A stretch of 64,000 bases of DNA from Asticcacaulis taihuensis (GTDB lineage Bacteria > Pseudomonadota > Alphaproteobacteria > Caulobacterales > Caulobacteraceae): NCBI RefSeq assembly GCF_900100255.1, contig NZ_FMTS01000001.1, forward strand, positions 744,001 through 808,000, in the 5' to 3' direction. Under the pieces are notes generated by a model. The model was not told the DNA's origin. It made no database searches and worked only from the letters and a program-made list of their open reading frames with translations. Shown here piece after piece: positions 52,843-61,892 of the stretch (the stretch's first letter is position 1; the number at the start of each line of letters is the position of its first letter). Both the position numbers and the translations under genes were made by a program.

Positions 52843-52998
52843 GCTGTCCCTTTTAGCCTGAGAGATTTGCTCCTTCGGCGAGAACCTCCAGGGTTCTACT
52901 TTCCAGCGTTTTAATGTGTCTTGCGGTCCGTTTGCCTGAGCGTTTCCGGGGCGGTTGCGCCTTCGGCGGTGTGAGCGTCACACTCTCTCCCGCGAGTC
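52834..52998 (-). ncRNA. Tandem glycine riboswitch (gcvT motif)
   Basis: The minus strand carries two glycine aptamers upstream of gcvT. Aptamer I (about 52998 to 52917) runs from GCGGGAGAGAGTG through CCGCCGAAGGCGCAA to GCTCAGGCAAACGGACCGC. Aptamer II (about 52911 to 52835) runs from GCTGGAAAGTAGAACC through CGCCGAAGGAGCAAATC to TCTCAGGCTAAAAGGGACAGC. GCCGAAGG-GCAA and CTCAGGC-AAA-GGAC are the conserved cores. Glycine binding normally turns on the glycine cleavage operon. Confidence 0.93.
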
Positions 52999-53264
52999 TT
53001 TTCGCTTGTGCGATAGGCGGCGTTAAGAGTCAAGGCGATCACATCGAAATTGTATTGCCGAGCAGTACAATCCAAAACGCTGTCTATCACGCGGCTGCCC
53101 TTCTATCAGTTGTCACAAGCTTTGTGACAACCAAGGCAGATGGCGCAAAAAATTTTAATTGGCATGAATGAATCGGCGGAATTCGCATTTCGGTTAATTT
53201 AATCAGCCACTAACCGCAGAACACTTTTAAGAATGATCGTCTAACCACTTCAACAGGTTTCAGT
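52999..53264. other. Region upstream of the glycine riboswitch and the small ORF
   Basis: This 266-bp stretch must contain the gcv promoter on the minus strand and that of the small plus-strand ORF. TTAA-N7-CTAA (53199-53213 region, within GGTTAATTTAATCAGCCACTAACC) resembles a degenerate CtrA box. G+C drops sharply after 53120. Nothing else is recognisable. Confidence 0.35.
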
Positions 53265-53426
53265 ATGTCTAATTTTAATAATTTTAAAAAGCGCACTTCG
53301 AAAAAACACAATGAAAGTATTGGCATTAAATTAGGACATATATTGCAAGGAACCGCTGAAGGAAAATATGGAATTACCGCATTGGTGGTTATTGTCGCCA
53401 TGATACTTTGGAAAGCTTTTTCTTAG
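53265..53426 (+). CDS. Small AT-rich single-span membrane protein (hypothetical)
   Basis: A 53-residue frame, MSNFNNFKKRTSKKHNES to MILWKAFS, begins at the ATG at 53265 with ACAGG eight bases upstream. It has a polar, basic N-terminus (about 20 residues) and one membrane helix (YGITALVVIVAMILWKAF). It uses AT-ending codons such as AAA, TTA and AAT that are rare in neighbouring genes. It overlaps the convergent gene's stop by four bases. It may be a real small protein from foreign or fast-changing DNA, but I have no homologue to cite. Confidence 0.5.
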   Translation: MSNFNNFKKRTSKKHNESIGIKLGHILQGTAEGKYGITALVVIVAMILWKAFS

Positions 53427-53857
53427 CTCAGCCAGTGCACTGCCCAGAAGACCAACAGGGCCGCAATTCCGATCACCAGACCGGCCAGGACCAGCATCAC
53501 CGTCAGACTGGTCAGCTTCTGCGACAATGGCACCGGCTCGTAAGAATAGGCGTCCGCTGGCCAGACCTTGCTTTTCGCCAACGCCTTCAGTTCACCGACC
53601 GTGAAATCACGATAGACTAGGCACTTATCCGGCCACAGCCACCAGAACGGACTGACCTTCTGCTCCGCCGGCGGCTTGACGCCATGAATGGCCAGCAGGG
53701 TCAGCATGTCGTCGATATAGAAGTCGGTCGTGGCATTGTCATCGAGATCGCCGAGCACCCAGGCGTCATCGCCGCGCGCCTTGAAGGCCGCCAGGCATTC
53801 GGGCGACAGGCGCGTTTCCAGCAGGTCGTACAGACCGCGTTCAAGCGACTTAACCAT
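53423..53857 (-). CDS. Membrane-anchored hypothetical protein next to the NYN gene
   Basis: This 144-residue protein is of no recognised family. A soluble N-terminal part (residues 1-100: LYDLLETRLSPECLAAFKARGDDAWVLGDLDDNATTDFYIDDML) is followed by a single C-terminal helix (LTVMLVLAGLVIGIAALLVFWAV), so it looks tail-anchored. DDNATTDFYIDDML is acidic and might bind metal. The start overlaps the end of the NYN-domain gene by eight bases, implying translational coupling. The two may act together on RNA near the membrane, but this is only inferred from the coupling. Confidence 0.75.
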   Translation of the reverse strand: MVKSLERGLYDLLETRLSPECLAAFKARGDDAWVLGDLDDNATTDFYIDDMLTLLAIHGVKPPAEQKVSPFWWLWPDKCLVYRDFTVGELKALAKSKVWPADAYSYEPVPLSQKLTSLTVMLVLAGLVIGIAALLVFWAVHWLS

Positions 53858-54581
53858 TATTGACGATAAGCTTCAGATGACTTTTGACGCGCACCTGCGG
53901 CGGGTCATAGAGTTCCGGCCGCGGCACAACTTCCTTGCGGCCCAGGAAGCGCTGTTTGTATTTCGCCATTTCCGGCAAGAGCGACGCCTCCAGGTGGTGG
54001 GGTTGGATTTCGACGCATTGATCGGCAATGCGTTCGATATGGCGATTATGATAGCGTCCCGGCGGTGTGACAAGCACCAGTTTTTTCTTGGGAAACCGCT
54101 CTTTCAGATAGCGCGCCGTGGCGGCGTGGTCGCCATCGGCCGTCACCAGATAGCAGATATCGAACAGGTCATCCTCGGCATCGGCGGCGATGGAGAGCGC
54201 CAGATTGACATCGCCCTGCTTCTCGACCGATATCTGCCACTTGTGCCCGCAACTGTTGCAGCCATCCATGGCGTGGATGAAGTGCCCCATGCGGCAGATC
54301 ACGCCCTGCCCTTGCAGCGCCTTCATGTAATCCTCATGACGTTGCAGTTTCAAGCGGTGGGTCGGCGAAAAGGCCGAGCACCAGACCACGCGTTTCACCG
54401 CTTCGGACTTCGGCGCGATGGCACGGCCGAGGGCCTTTAAGTTCAGCCATTTGAGATAGGGGCGCTTGTAGGCATCGACGGCGTGGTAGAGGTTGAAGCC
54501 ATCGTAGTAGAAGGCGGCGCGCTTGCGGAAGAAGGGCAATGACCAGCCGCCTCCCGAACCTGTCTCCCGCCCCTTGGCCAT
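53850..54581 (-). CDS. NYN-domain protein (LabA/DUF88-like, predicted RNase)
   Basis: This 243-residue protein has an NYN domain, a PIN-like predicted ribonuclease fold. The first acidic motif is FYYDGFNLYHAVDAY near residue 24. A second is GDVNLALSIAADAEDDLFD near 122, followed by YLVTADGDHAATARYLKERF near 142 with the third acidic cluster. An inserted CNSCGHKW near 107 is a possible zinc knuckle half. The C-terminal part (from 190) is basic (RFLGRKEVVPRPELY, RVKSHLKLIV). These PIN/NYN enzymes cut RNA; the target is not known. Confidence 0.85.
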   Translation of the reverse strand: MAKGRETGSGGGWSLPFFRKRAAFYYDGFNLYHAVDAYKRPYLKWLNLKALGRAIAPKSEAVKRVVWCSAFSPTHRLKLQRHEDYMKALQGQGVICRMGHFIHAMDGCNSCGHKWQISVEKQGDVNLALSIAADAEDDLFDICYLVTADGDHAATARYLKERFPKKKLVLVTPPGRYHNRHIERIADQCVEIQPHHLEASLLPEMAKYKQRFLGRKEVVPRPELYDPPQVRVKSHLKLIVNNG

Positions 54582-54673
54582 GATCGCGAACCCACCCGTT
54601 AACGCCTTGGTAACAATAAACCTCAGTTACGGGCGTTTGTCAGCAGGTTTGTTTACACTGCCGAATTACGGGT

Positions 54674-54706
54674 GCAGGGCTCGGCGTCCCCGGGCCGTGC
54701 CCCTGC
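54674..54706 (-). repeat. Hairpin fused to the argS stop codon
   Basis: Read on the minus strand, GCAGGG and CCCTGC close a GC-rich loop (GGCACGGCCCGGGGACGCCGAG). The first G of the stem is the last base of the TAG stop. It is another stop-proximal GGGC/GCCC structure. Confidence 0.45.
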
Positions 54707-56541
54707 TACATCTGATCCGGTGCGCTGAGGCCCATCAGGTCGAGACCCAGTTCGAGTTGGCGCAGGGTCAGGCTGACCAGCCCCAGACGCGAGGCCTTGA
54801 GCGCGGCATCTTCGCCCACCAGCACCGGACAGGCGGCATAGAACTTCGAGAAGCCCTGTGCCAGACGATAAACGTGATCGGCCAGGATATTGGGCGCACG
54901 CTTGAGATAGGTTTCCTTCAGGGCGTTATCAAAGCCATCGAGCAGCAGCACCAACTCACGTTCGGCCGGTTCAGCCACGGCGATCAGACCGGCCGCCAGC
55001 CCTTGCTCGCCCGCCTTGCGCAGGATCGATTTCATCCGCACCGCCTGATAGAGCAGGTACGGCCCGGTCTTGCCCTCAAAGCTCATGAAGCGGTCGAGAT
55101 CGAAGATATAGTTAGTGAGACGGTGGTTGCTGAGTTCGGCGAATTTCAGTGCCGCCACGGCGACCTTGTGCGCCGTATCGGCAAAGGCGTCTTCCGAGAG
55201 CCCCTCGCCCAGACCAGCCTCGTGCAGGCGGGCATTGGCCTTTTCGACCGCCTGGCTGATCAGGTCGCCCAGCTTGAGCGTACCGCCGTCACGCGTCTTG
55301 AAAGGCGTGCCGTCCGGGCCATTGACCGTGCCATTGGCGGCATGCTCCAGCTGACCTTCCTGCGCGTAGCCGGCGAGATAAGCCGTACGGAAGACCTGCT
55401 CGAAGTGCTCGGCCTGACGCTGATCGACAATATAAAGACTGAGATCGGGGCCGAATTCCTTCTGGCGCTGGACGATGGTGGCAACGTCAGTAGTACCATA
55501 CATGGCCGAGCCTTCGGAAGAGACAGCCAGCAAGGGCGGCGGGCTCGGCACTTCGACCACCGAACCATCATCCAGCTTCTTCTTGCGGGTCTCGCCGGGG
55601 CGCGCAACGTGCACCACCTGGGCGCCATTGTCTTCAACCAGCAGCCCCTTGGCCTTCAGGTCGGCGATCATCGGCTCAACATAGGGATCAGCGTCGGATT
55701 CGCCGTACCACAGGTCGAACTCGACGCCGAGGGCGGCATAGTCACGCTTCAGGGCCTCGCGGCTGACCACCACGAAATGCTGCCACAGGGCGCGATAGCC
55801 CGGCCGTCCGTCCTGCAGTTCCTTGGTGGCCTTGCGGGCGGCGGCCAGAAAGTCGGCGTCCTTCGCCTTGATGCGAGCACTCGATTTCGGATAGATGCGG
55901 CCAAGATCGGCCAGGGTCACAGGCGATTCCGCCGGATATGGCCCCGTGAATCCGGCATCGAAATACGGCAGGTCCGGCTGTTCTTCGGAGAGCCCAACGA
56001 TCAGTTGGCCCATTTGCAGCCCCCAGTCGCCGAAATGGGCATCGCCGATGACCTCGTCGCCAAGGAAACGCAGGGTGCGCTTGAGGCTTTCACCGATCAC
56101 CGCCGTGCGCAAATGGCCGATGTGCATTTCCTTGGCAACGTTGGGGCCGCCGAAATCGATCATCACCTTGCGGCGTTGCGCCACCTTTGGCGCGCCGATA
56201 CGCGGGTCCGACGCTAAGGCATTGGCGCGATCCGACAGGGCACCATGCGACAGGGTGAAGTTGAGGAAGCCTGGCCCGGCAATTTCCAGCTTGTCCAGGC
56301 GGGTATCGCCATCAAAATGGCTGGCGATCTTGGCAGCCACTTCGCGCGGATTGGCCTTGGCAGCCTTGGCCACGGCGAGCGCGCCGTTGCACTGGAAATC
56401 GGCCAGGTCGGGGCGGTCCGAAGCATTCACGCGGCCGACCGAGGCATCGAAGCCTTCCGCCACAAAGGCAGAGGCCGCGCTGGCGCTCAGTTCGGTCTTG
56501 AAGTCACGGGACTCAATAAAGGCTTCGGTAAAGGCAGGCAT
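54706..56541 (-). CDS. argS: Arginyl-tRNA synthetase
   Basis: This 611-residue class I synthetase charges tRNA-Arg. An N-terminal Add-1 domain ([14 protein letters not shown]) is followed by the nucleotide-binding fold with [25 protein letters not shown] near 130 (HIGH). [14 protein letters not shown] near 166 is the conserved block after it. The second motif is present as [19 protein letters not shown] near 487 in place of canonical KMSKS, as in many ArgS. The DALR anticodon-binding domain is at the end ([21 protein letters not shown]). It is monocistronic by appearance. Confidence 0.96.
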   Translation of the reverse strand: MPAFTEAFIESRDFKTELSASAASAFVAEGFDASVGRVNASDRPDLADFQCNGALAVAKAAKANPREVAAKIASHFDGDTRLDKLEIAGPGFLNFTLSHGALSDRANALASDPRIGAPKVAQRRKVMIDFGGPNVAKEMHIGHLRTAVIGESLKRTLRFLGDEVIGDAHFGDWGLQMGQLIVGLSEEQPDLPYFDAGFTGPYPAESPVTLADLGRIYPKSSARIKAKDADFLAAARKATKELQDGRPGYRALWQHFVVVSREALKRDYAALGVEFDLWYGESDADPYVEPMIADLKAKGLLVEDNGAQVVHVARPGETRKKKLDDGSVVEVPSPPPLLAVSSEGSAMYGTTDVATIVQRQKEFGPDLSLYIVDQRQAEHFEQVFRTAYLAGYAQEGQLEHAANGTVNGPDGTPFKTRDGGTLKLGDLISQAVEKANARLHEAGLGEGLSEDAFADTAHKVAVAALKFAELSNHRLTNYIFDLDRFMSFEGKTGPYLLYQAVRMKSILRKAGEQGLAAGLIAVAEPAERELVLLLDGFDNALKETYLKRAPNILADHVYRLAQGFSKFYAACPVLVGEDAALKASRLGLVSLTLRQLELGLDLMGLSAPDQM

Positions 56542-56602
56542 GGCGGTATCCGGGGGAAAACTTCCGCCGTAATAGGGGCTCGCCGCGCCTAAAACAAGAC
56601 GC

Positions 56603-57286
56603 TTATTGCGCCGGCTTTTGCTCGGTCGGCGTCACATAGCGGAAGTGCTTGCCCTCGCGGTTGAACTCGGCCATCTGCGGCGTCACGTCGAAACCGATCA
56701 GCACCTCGAAATTCGAGCCGGAAATGGTGATATCCTTGCGCGGGATATAAATGCCTTCCAGGCGCGTATTCACATCGACCCGCTGCTGGCCTTCGGCGAA
56801 GGTGACCGGCAGTTCAAATTCCTGCTTGGCCAGAACGGTCTTGTCGCGCTCGGTGACAGCGATCCAGTAATGATAGACATTGGTCTGGCCTTCCGCCTGC
56901 GGTCCGCGGCCGAGGGAGAAGCTGATATCCATCCCGACCTGGATCGGATCGGTGCCCTGATAGGCGCATTCCGACTGGATGCCGTTGATTTCGCCGGTCC
57001 ACATGGCGGCGGCGGTCGTCTGCACATCATTCTTGAACTGGTGGTAGCGCGCCGCGTCATAAAGCACCTTGACGTAGGGACACGGCCCTTCGGCTTTCTG
57101 CTTCTTAAGGCTCAGTGAGCGGTTGCCCCACTCCTCATCCTTTTTTTGCCGATCGGCCGCAGCCTGCTGATCGTCGTCCGCACCGCCACCACGTCCACCC
57201 ATCTGGGCCATGGCGGCGCCGGCGGAACCGCTGAGGAGCACACCCAGGCAGACCCCGGCCCAAATACGGCGCATAACAACTGACAT
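56603..57286 (-). CDS. Exported protein of unknown function, conserved in appearance
   Basis: This 227-residue protein has a signal peptide ([24 protein letters not shown], cleavage near residue 27) then a Gly/Asp/Gln-rich linker. I use the ATG at 57286 ([11 protein letters not shown]); 57274 is an alternative. The mature domain has the blocks [18 protein letters not shown] and [27 protein letters not shown], then a beta-rich end ([24 protein letters not shown]). Two Cys may form a disulfide. It lies just upstream of argS on the same strand. I recall similar proteins in Caulobacterales beside argS, but cannot name a function. Confidence 0.8.
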   Translation of the reverse strand: MSVVMRRIWAGVCLGVLLSGSAGAAMAQMGGRGGGADDDQQAAADRQKKDEEWGNRSLSLKKQKAEGPCPYVKVLYDAARYHQFKNDVQTTAAAMWTGEINGIQSECAYQGTDPIQVGMDISFSLGRGPQAEGQTNVYHYWIAVTERDKTVLAKQEFELPVTFAEGQQRVDVNTRLEGIYIPRKDITISGSNFEVLIGFDVTPQMAEFNREGKHFRYVTPTEQKPAQ

Positions 57287-57497
57287 AGGCGTGAAGATCC
57301 CCAACAGCAATAAGATGAACGAAGCGGCTTGCAAGCGAAGCGCATCCTTAACGGATGTGTAGCGTCTTGAAATCACTTTTCAAAGGGTTTTATGGAGGAC
57401 TTGCGGCCAAAGTGCGGCGGACGGGCTTCGGATGTGTTATGTGGAAGGGGCCGGATTACATGTGGCAGAATCCGCCGAAAAGACCTATGTGAGCCAT

Positions 57498-58445
57498 ATG
57501 AACTCCGAAGTCCGTCCTTTGAAAGTCTATCTCGCCACGCCGCGCGGCTTCTGCGCCGGTGTCGACCGCGCCATTCAGATTGTGGAGCGCGCTATCGAAC
57601 GCTATGGCGCGCCGGTCTATGTACGCCACGAGATCGTGCATAACAAGCATGTGGTCGATCGCCTGAAGGGCCTGGGCGCCGTGTTCGTCAAGGAACTGGA
57701 TCAGTGCCCGCCCGATCGCCCCGTGGTCTTTTCAGCCCACGGCGTGCCGAAATCAGTGCCAGCAGACGCCCAAAGCCGACAGATGTTCTATCTCGACGCC
57801 ACCTGCCCGCTGGTCTCCAAGGTCCATGTCGAGGCCGAACGCCATCATAATGAAGGCCGCGAGATCATCCTGATCGGCCATGCCGGCCATCCGGAAGTTA
57901 TCGGCACAATGGGACAATTGCCCGAAGGCACGGTCAAGCTGATCGAAACGGTCGAGCAGGCACGCGAATTCGTGCCCGCCGATCCTGAGAACCTGGCCTT
58001 CGTCACCCAGACCACCCTGTCAGTCGATGATACGGCGGAGATCGTCGGCGCCCTGCAAGCGCGCTTCCCCAATATCGCCGTGCCGCACAAGGAAGATATC
58101 TGCTACGCTACCACCAATCGCCAGGACGCGGTCAAGCAGGTCTCGGCCGATTGCGACCTGGTGCTGGTGATCGGCTCGGCCAAATCGTCCAATTCCCAGC
58201 GCCTGGTCGAGGTGGCCCTGCGCGGCGGGGCGAAGGCCGCCTATCTGGTTGACGACGCCTCCCATGTCGAATGGTCGTGGTTTAATGGTGTCGATACGCT
58301 CGGCATTTCCGCCGGGGCCTCGGCGCCGGAAAACCTGATTGAGGAACTGGTCGCTGCCGTTTCCGCCCGTTTCGACGCCGAGGTGATCGAGAACAACGGC
58401 GTGCGCGAGACCGTCACCTTCAAACTGCCCAAAGCCGTCGCCTGA
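57498..58445 (+). CDS. ispH: 4-hydroxy-3-methylbut-2-enyl diphosphate reductase
   Basis: IspH makes IPP and DMAPP at the end of the MEP pathway with a 4Fe-4S cluster. The 315-residue protein starts at the ATG at 57498 ([17 protein letters not shown]); the frame is open further upstream. The three cluster cysteines are in [14 protein letters not shown] near residue 19, [12 protein letters not shown] near 106 and [12 protein letters not shown] near 203. The catalytic Glu/Thr region [12 protein letters not shown] near 176 is intact. rnhA follows after two bases. Confidence 0.95.
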   Translation: MNSEVRPLKVYLATPRGFCAGVDRAIQIVERAIERYGAPVYVRHEIVHNKHVVDRLKGLGAVFVKELDQCPPDRPVVFSAHGVPKSVPADAQSRQMFYLDATCPLVSKVHVEAERHHNEGREIILIGHAGHPEVIGTMGQLPEGTVKLIETVEQAREFVPADPENLAFVTQTTLSVDDTAEIVGALQARFPNIAVPHKEDICYATTNRQDAVKQVSADCDLVLVIGSAKSSNSQRLVEVALRGGAKAAYLVDDASHVEWSWFNGVDTLGISAGASAPENLIEELVAAVSARFDAEVIENNGVRETVTFKLPKAVA

Positions 58446-58447
58446 GT

Positions 58448-58900
58448 ATGACTGAACGCGCGCATGTCACCCTCTATACGGATGGCGCCTGCAAGGGCAA
58501 TCCCGGCCCCGGCGGTTGGGGCTGCATCCTGATGTCCGGCTTGCACGAGAAGGAACTCTACGGTTACAACCCCAGCACCACCAACAACCGCATGGAGCTG
58601 ATGGCGGCCATCGCCGGGCTGGAAGCGCTGAAAAAACCGTGTGACGTCAAGCTATATATTGACAGCCAGTATGTGCTGAAAGGCATGACCGAGTGGATCA
58701 AAGGCTGGAAGGCGCGCGGCTGGAAAACCGCCGACAAGAAGCCGGTGAAGAACGACGACCTGTGGATCAGGCTCGATGCCGCCGCAAAACCGCACAAGAT
58801 CAAATGGATCTGGGTCAAGGGCCACGCCGGCAACGAACTGAACGAACGCGCCGACCAACTGGCCAACAAGGGCATTGAGGAAGCACGGGCACGGGCATAA
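58448..58900 (+). CDS. rnhA: Ribonuclease HI
   Basis: RNase HI degrades RNA in RNA/DNA hybrids. The 150-residue protein carries [17 protein letters not shown] near residue 9 (first Asp), [15 protein letters not shown] near 46 (Glu), [10 protein letters not shown] near 68 (Asp) and [11 protein letters not shown] near 134 (Asp). The basic loop [15 protein letters not shown] is kept. It overlaps nothing; the start follows the ispH stop by two bases, so they are cotranscribed. The window also contains rnhB. Confidence 0.95.
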   Translation: MTERAHVTLYTDGACKGNPGPGGWGCILMSGLHEKELYGYNPSTTNNRMELMAAIAGLEALKKPCDVKLYIDSQYVLKGMTEWIKGWKARGWKTADKKPVKNDDLWIRLDAAAKPHKIKWIWVKGHAGNELNERADQLANKGIEEARARA

Positions 58901-58983
58901 TTATTTCCGTATCTTTAACCTCCGTTAGCCCTGTCATGACATGATGCGCCCTGACAGAAGGTCATCGCAGCGCAGGTTCAGAA

Positions 58984-59808
58984 ATGAACTCCATCAACAC
59001 CAATATCGGGGCCATGATCGCCCTGCAGAATCTGAACGCCATCAACCGCGATCTTCAGACGACGCAGAACCGCATCTCGACCGGCCTGAAGGTGGCCAGC
59101 GCCAAGGATGACGGCGCCACATGGGCCATCGCCCAGAGCCAGCGCTCGACTGTCTCATCGCTCGATGCCGTGAAAGAGTCCCTGTCGCGCAATTCGTCCG
59201 TGGTCGATGTGGCCATGACCGCCGGGGAATCAGTGTCCGATCTCCTGACTCAATTGAAGGAAAAGGCCCTCGCAGCTTCGGATACGTCGCTCGATTCCAC
59301 CGCCCGAAGTGCGCTGAAGAACGATTTTGTCGCCATCCGCAACCAGATCACCAAGACGCTGGCCACCGCCGGCTTCAACGGCATCAACCTGCTGAACGGC
59401 TCCAAGACCTCCATCGCCGCCCTGGCCAATGCCGAAGGCACCAGCCGGCTGACCGTGGCCGCGCAGAACATGTCGCTGGGCGGTTCCATCGTGACGCTCG
59501 GCGCCAATGCCGATTTTTCGACCGCCACCTCGGCTGCGGCCCTGCTGAGCACGCTCGATTCCTCGATCAATAATGTCTCGGCGGCCCTGGCCCGGCTCGG
59601 CACCTCGTCAAAGGCGCTGGATAATCACCTGACCTTTATCGGCAAGCTTCAGGATACGATCACCGCCGGCATCGGCAACCTGGTTGATGCCGACCTGGCG
59701 AAGGAAAGCGCCAGGCTGCAATCCTTGCAGGTGAGACAGCAACTGGCCATTCAGATGCTGTCATTCTCCGCACAGTCCCAGTCGTGGGTGCTTAGTCTGT
59801 TCCGATAG
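58984..59808 (+). CDS. Flagellin
   Basis: This 274-residue flagellin has the D0/D1 regions only: MNSINTNIGAMIALQNLNAINRDLQTTQNRISTGLKVASAKDD at the start and VDADLAKESARLQSLQVRQQLAIQMLSFSAQSQSWVLSLFR at the end. A short Thr/Ser/Ala middle without D2/D3 is typical of Caulobacter flagellins. No flagellar gene is adjacent, so it is one of several dispersed flagellins. I see no clear sigma-54 promoter (TGGCAC-N5-TTGC). TTTAACC-TCCG-TTAGCC (58914-58930) recalls a weak CtrA box. Signal peptide is absent as expected for type III export. Confidence 0.92.
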   Translation: MNSINTNIGAMIALQNLNAINRDLQTTQNRISTGLKVASAKDDGATWAIAQSQRSTVSSLDAVKESLSRNSSVVDVAMTAGESVSDLLTQLKEKALAASDTSLDSTARSALKNDFVAIRNQITKTLATAGFNGINLLNGSKTSIAALANAEGTSRLTVAAQNMSLGGSIVTLGANADFSTATSAAALLSTLDSSINNVSAALARLGTSSKALDNHLTFIGKLQDTITAGIGNLVDADLAKESARLQSLQVRQQLAIQMLSFSAQSQSWVLSLFR

Positions 59809-59815
59809 TAAGCGG

Positions 59816-60103
59816 TCAGTCGAAATCGAAGATATCGCCGAAGTCGAAGCGCTTCTTTTTCTTCCGGTGCGAGAAATCCCGCCCCTCATAACGACTGTCA
59901 TAGTCGTCATCCCGCCGGGCACGCGGCTGGGCCGGCGGCGGCAGCGGAATATCGCGGTCGTCTTTTGACAGGGCAATCAGCTTTTCCAGTTCGCCGCGGT
60001 CCAGCCACACACCCTGACATTGGGTGCAGATATCGATCAGTATGCCTTCGCGGATGACTTCACGAAACGATCCCTGGCAGACAGGGCAGATCAGGGCCGG
60101 CAT
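59816..60103 (-). CDS. Zinc-ribbon (TFIIB-type) domain protein
   Basis: This 95-residue protein has a zinc ribbon of the zf-TFIIB family: CPVC near residue 6 and CTQCQGVWLDRGELEKL near 26, a Cys4 site with the family WLDRGELE phrase. After it comes a basic, acidic and proline-rich tail (RARRDDDYDSRYEGRDFSHRKKKKRFDFGDIFDFD). Such small proteins bind zinc; their role is unknown, and DNA or RNA contact is only a guess. It is convergent with the flagellin gene. Confidence 0.88.
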   Translation of the reverse strand: MPALICPVCQGSFREVIREGILIDICTQCQGVWLDRGELEKLIALSKDDRDIPLPPPAQPRARRDDDYDSRYEGRDFSHRKKKKRFDFGDIFDFD

Positions 60104-60157
60104 GGCAACTCCTTCAGGTAAGCCTATTCCTCTGACATGGAACTATAAAATCCAAAG

Positions 60158-60688
60158 TCAAGGGCGCACCTTCAGGTCCCGTTTAAAGCGACGCCAGTTA
60201 CGGACATAATGCGCCGCCGAATGGGTCAGCCTGCCGATCTGCTCCGGCGTCAGTTCGCGCGCCACCCGCGCCGGCTGGCCGATCAGCAGCACGCCATCGG
60301 GGTATTCTTTTCCCTCCGGCACCAACGCGCCGGCGCCGACAATGCTGTTCCGGCCGATCTTCGCCCGCGCCAGGATCACGGCGCCGATGCCGATCAGGCT
60401 GTTGTCGCCAATCTCGCAGCTATGGATCATCGCCTTGTGGCCCACAGTCACGTCATCGCCGATGGTCAGCGGCAAACCGTCATCCGAATGGAGCACGGCA
60501 CCGTCCTGGATATTGCTGCGGGCACCGATGGTGATTGGATCATTATCTCCGCGCACCACAGCGCAGAACCAGATGCTGGCATCTTCCCGAAGCGTCACGT
60601 CCCCCATCACATCGGCCGAGGGCGCGATCCAGAAGCGATCATCCGCAGGCAGGTTTGGCGTCTTGTCACCCAATGCGTAGATAGCCAT
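60158..60688 (-). CDS. Gamma-carbonic anhydrase family protein
   Basis: This 176-residue left-handed beta-helix protein has hexapeptide repeats from about residue 20 to 140. Metal-ligand positions are filled: VLHSDDG near 67, TVGHKAMIHSCEIG near 84-93. These three His fit the gamma-carbonic anhydrase/YrdA group. YrdA-like members may or may not have carbonic anhydrase activity. The catalytic Glu of Cam is not evident, so activity is uncertain. The N-terminus MAIYALGDKTPNLPADDRFWIAPSADVMGDV matches the family. Confidence 0.9.
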   Translation of the reverse strand: MAIYALGDKTPNLPADDRFWIAPSADVMGDVTLREDASIWFCAVVRGDNDPITIGARSNIQDGAVLHSDDGLPLTIGDDVTVGHKAMIHSCEIGDNSLIGIGAVILARAKIGRNSIVGAGALVPEGKEYPDGVLLIGQPARVARELTPEQIGRLTHSAAHYVRNWRRFKRDLKVRP

Positions 60689-61052
60689 GAACGCCTCCTT
60701 TTCCGATTGGTTCTTTATGACGCATTTGCGAAATTATGAAAGTGATCGGCGCAATTAAGATATCGCTAACCAAGCTCGGCGAATCTGATAGCGTCATCAC
60801 AGGCAGGGGAATCAGTACGCCCCTTCCGCGATCGGCATCAGACTTAAAGGTTCCAGCCTTAGAGGTTTAACAGTGGCAGTCCGGGTTGCGTTTTCATCCC
60901 TTGCTTCTCCTCCACCGCCCCACGGCGATGATGGCCCTTCTTATGGCCCTTCCGGCGGCTGCCGAATCTCCTCCCCCAACCGCGTATCCCGTAGACAAAG
61001 GCGAGCCACTTCCGGCGTCGCCTTTTTTCATGTTCTTTTTTAGGAGCCCACC
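60689..61052 (+). other. Leader region of phoH with a possible short ORF
   Basis: This 364-bp interval holds the divergent promoters of the carbonic-anhydrase-like gene and phoH. A 42-codon frame begins at the ATG at 60928: MMALLMALPAAAESPPP to FFRSPP. It looks like a short signal peptide and its stop overlaps the phoH ATG (ATGA, 61053-61056). It also contains a full terminator-like hairpin. AGGAG at 61042-61046 serves phoH. Confidence 0.45.
60997..61028 (+). terminator. Terminator-like hairpin in the phoH leader
   Basis: AAAGGCGA (60997-61004) pairs with TCGCCTTT (61018-61025), followed by a T run. It lies 25-56 bases before phoH and no complete plus-strand gene precedes it, so it may act as an attenuator or end a small RNA. 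Confidence 0.6.
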
Positions 61053-61823
61053 ATGACCAAGCGAGCCGCCAAACGTTTCATGCGCGAAGGCAATCTGGAT
61101 GCGGAGCAATTCGCGCCGGATACGAAAGTGCGCCGTATGAATGTGCATGGTGCGGGCATCAATAATGGCTGGTCGCCGGCCAATGAAGAACGTGATCAGT
61201 CCTATGTGAAGACCATCAAACCCAAATCCGAGGGCCAGGCGGCGCTTATGGCAGCCATCGACGAGAAGAACCTCGTGCTGGCCCTCGGCCCCGCCGGCAC
61301 TGGCAAGACCTACCTCGCCATTGCGAAAGCCGTGGAAGCGCTCGAAGCCGGCAAGGTCGGCCGCATCGTGCTTTCCCGCCCCGCCGTCGAGGCCGGAGAA
61401 TCGATCGGTTTCCTGCCTGGCGACATGGAGGACAAGCTGGCCCCTTACCTACGTCCGCTTTATGACGCCCTCACCGATCGCCTCAGCATGAAGCGCGTCA
61501 AGGCCCTGATGGCCGAGGGCCTGATCGAGATCGCCCCGGTCGGCTATATGCGCGGCCGCACGCTCAACAATGCCTTTGTGGTCATCGACGAAGCGCAGAA
61601 CTGCACCTATGTCCAACTCAAGATGCTGCTGACCCGCCTGGGCTGGAACTCGACCATGGTGGTCACCGGCGATCCTCACCAGTCCGACCTGCTGCCCGGC
61701 ATTTCCGGCCTGGCCGACGTAGCGGACAAGTTCGAGGCGGTTGAGACCATCCAGGTGGTCCGGCTGAAGGACAAGGACATCGTGCGTCACCCGCTGGTGG
61801 CGCAGATGTTGGGCGTGCTGTAG
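61053..61823 (+). CDS. phoH: PhoH family protein (P-loop ATPase)
   Basis: This 256-residue protein contains the PhoH ATPase domain: KSEGQAALMAAIDEKNLVLALGPAGTGKTYLAIAKAV near residue 57 with the Walker A, FVVIDEAQNCTYVQLKMLLTRLG near 175 with Walker B, and MVVTGDPHQSDLLPG near 203. PhoH is a helicase-like RNA-linked ATPase. Its N-terminal 50 residues are short and charged, without the KH domain found in the larger class. This is not the copy found beside ybeY and miaB, since neither is here. The start has AGGAG. Confidence 0.93.
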   Translation: MTKRAAKRFMREGNLDAEQFAPDTKVRRMNVHGAGINNGWSPANEERDQSYVKTIKPKSEGQAALMAAIDEKNLVLALGPAGTGKTYLAIAKAVEALEAGKVGRIVLSRPAVEAGESIGFLPGDMEDKLAPYLRPLYDALTDRLSMKRVKALMAEGLIEIAPVGYMRGRTLNNAFVVIDEAQNCTYVQLKMLLTRLGWNSTMVVTGDPHQSDLLPGISGLADVADKFEAVETIQVVRLKDKDIVRHPLVAQMLGVL

Positions 61824-61845
61824 GCGCAGCAAAGCGCTCAAACGG

Positions 61846-61877
61846 AAACGGCGGGTCGTTCGACCCGCCGTTTTTTT
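61846..61877 (+). terminator. Terminator after phoH
   Basis: AACGGCGGGTCG (to 61858) and CGACCCGCCGT (61861-61871) pair perfectly with a TT centre, followed by seven T. Confidence 0.88.
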
Positions 61878-61892
61878 GTGCTCCGGCAAAAA

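Noticed and set aside
54523-56217. 564-codon plus-strand frame
   Set aside because: Antisense to argS; no family features and no RBS.
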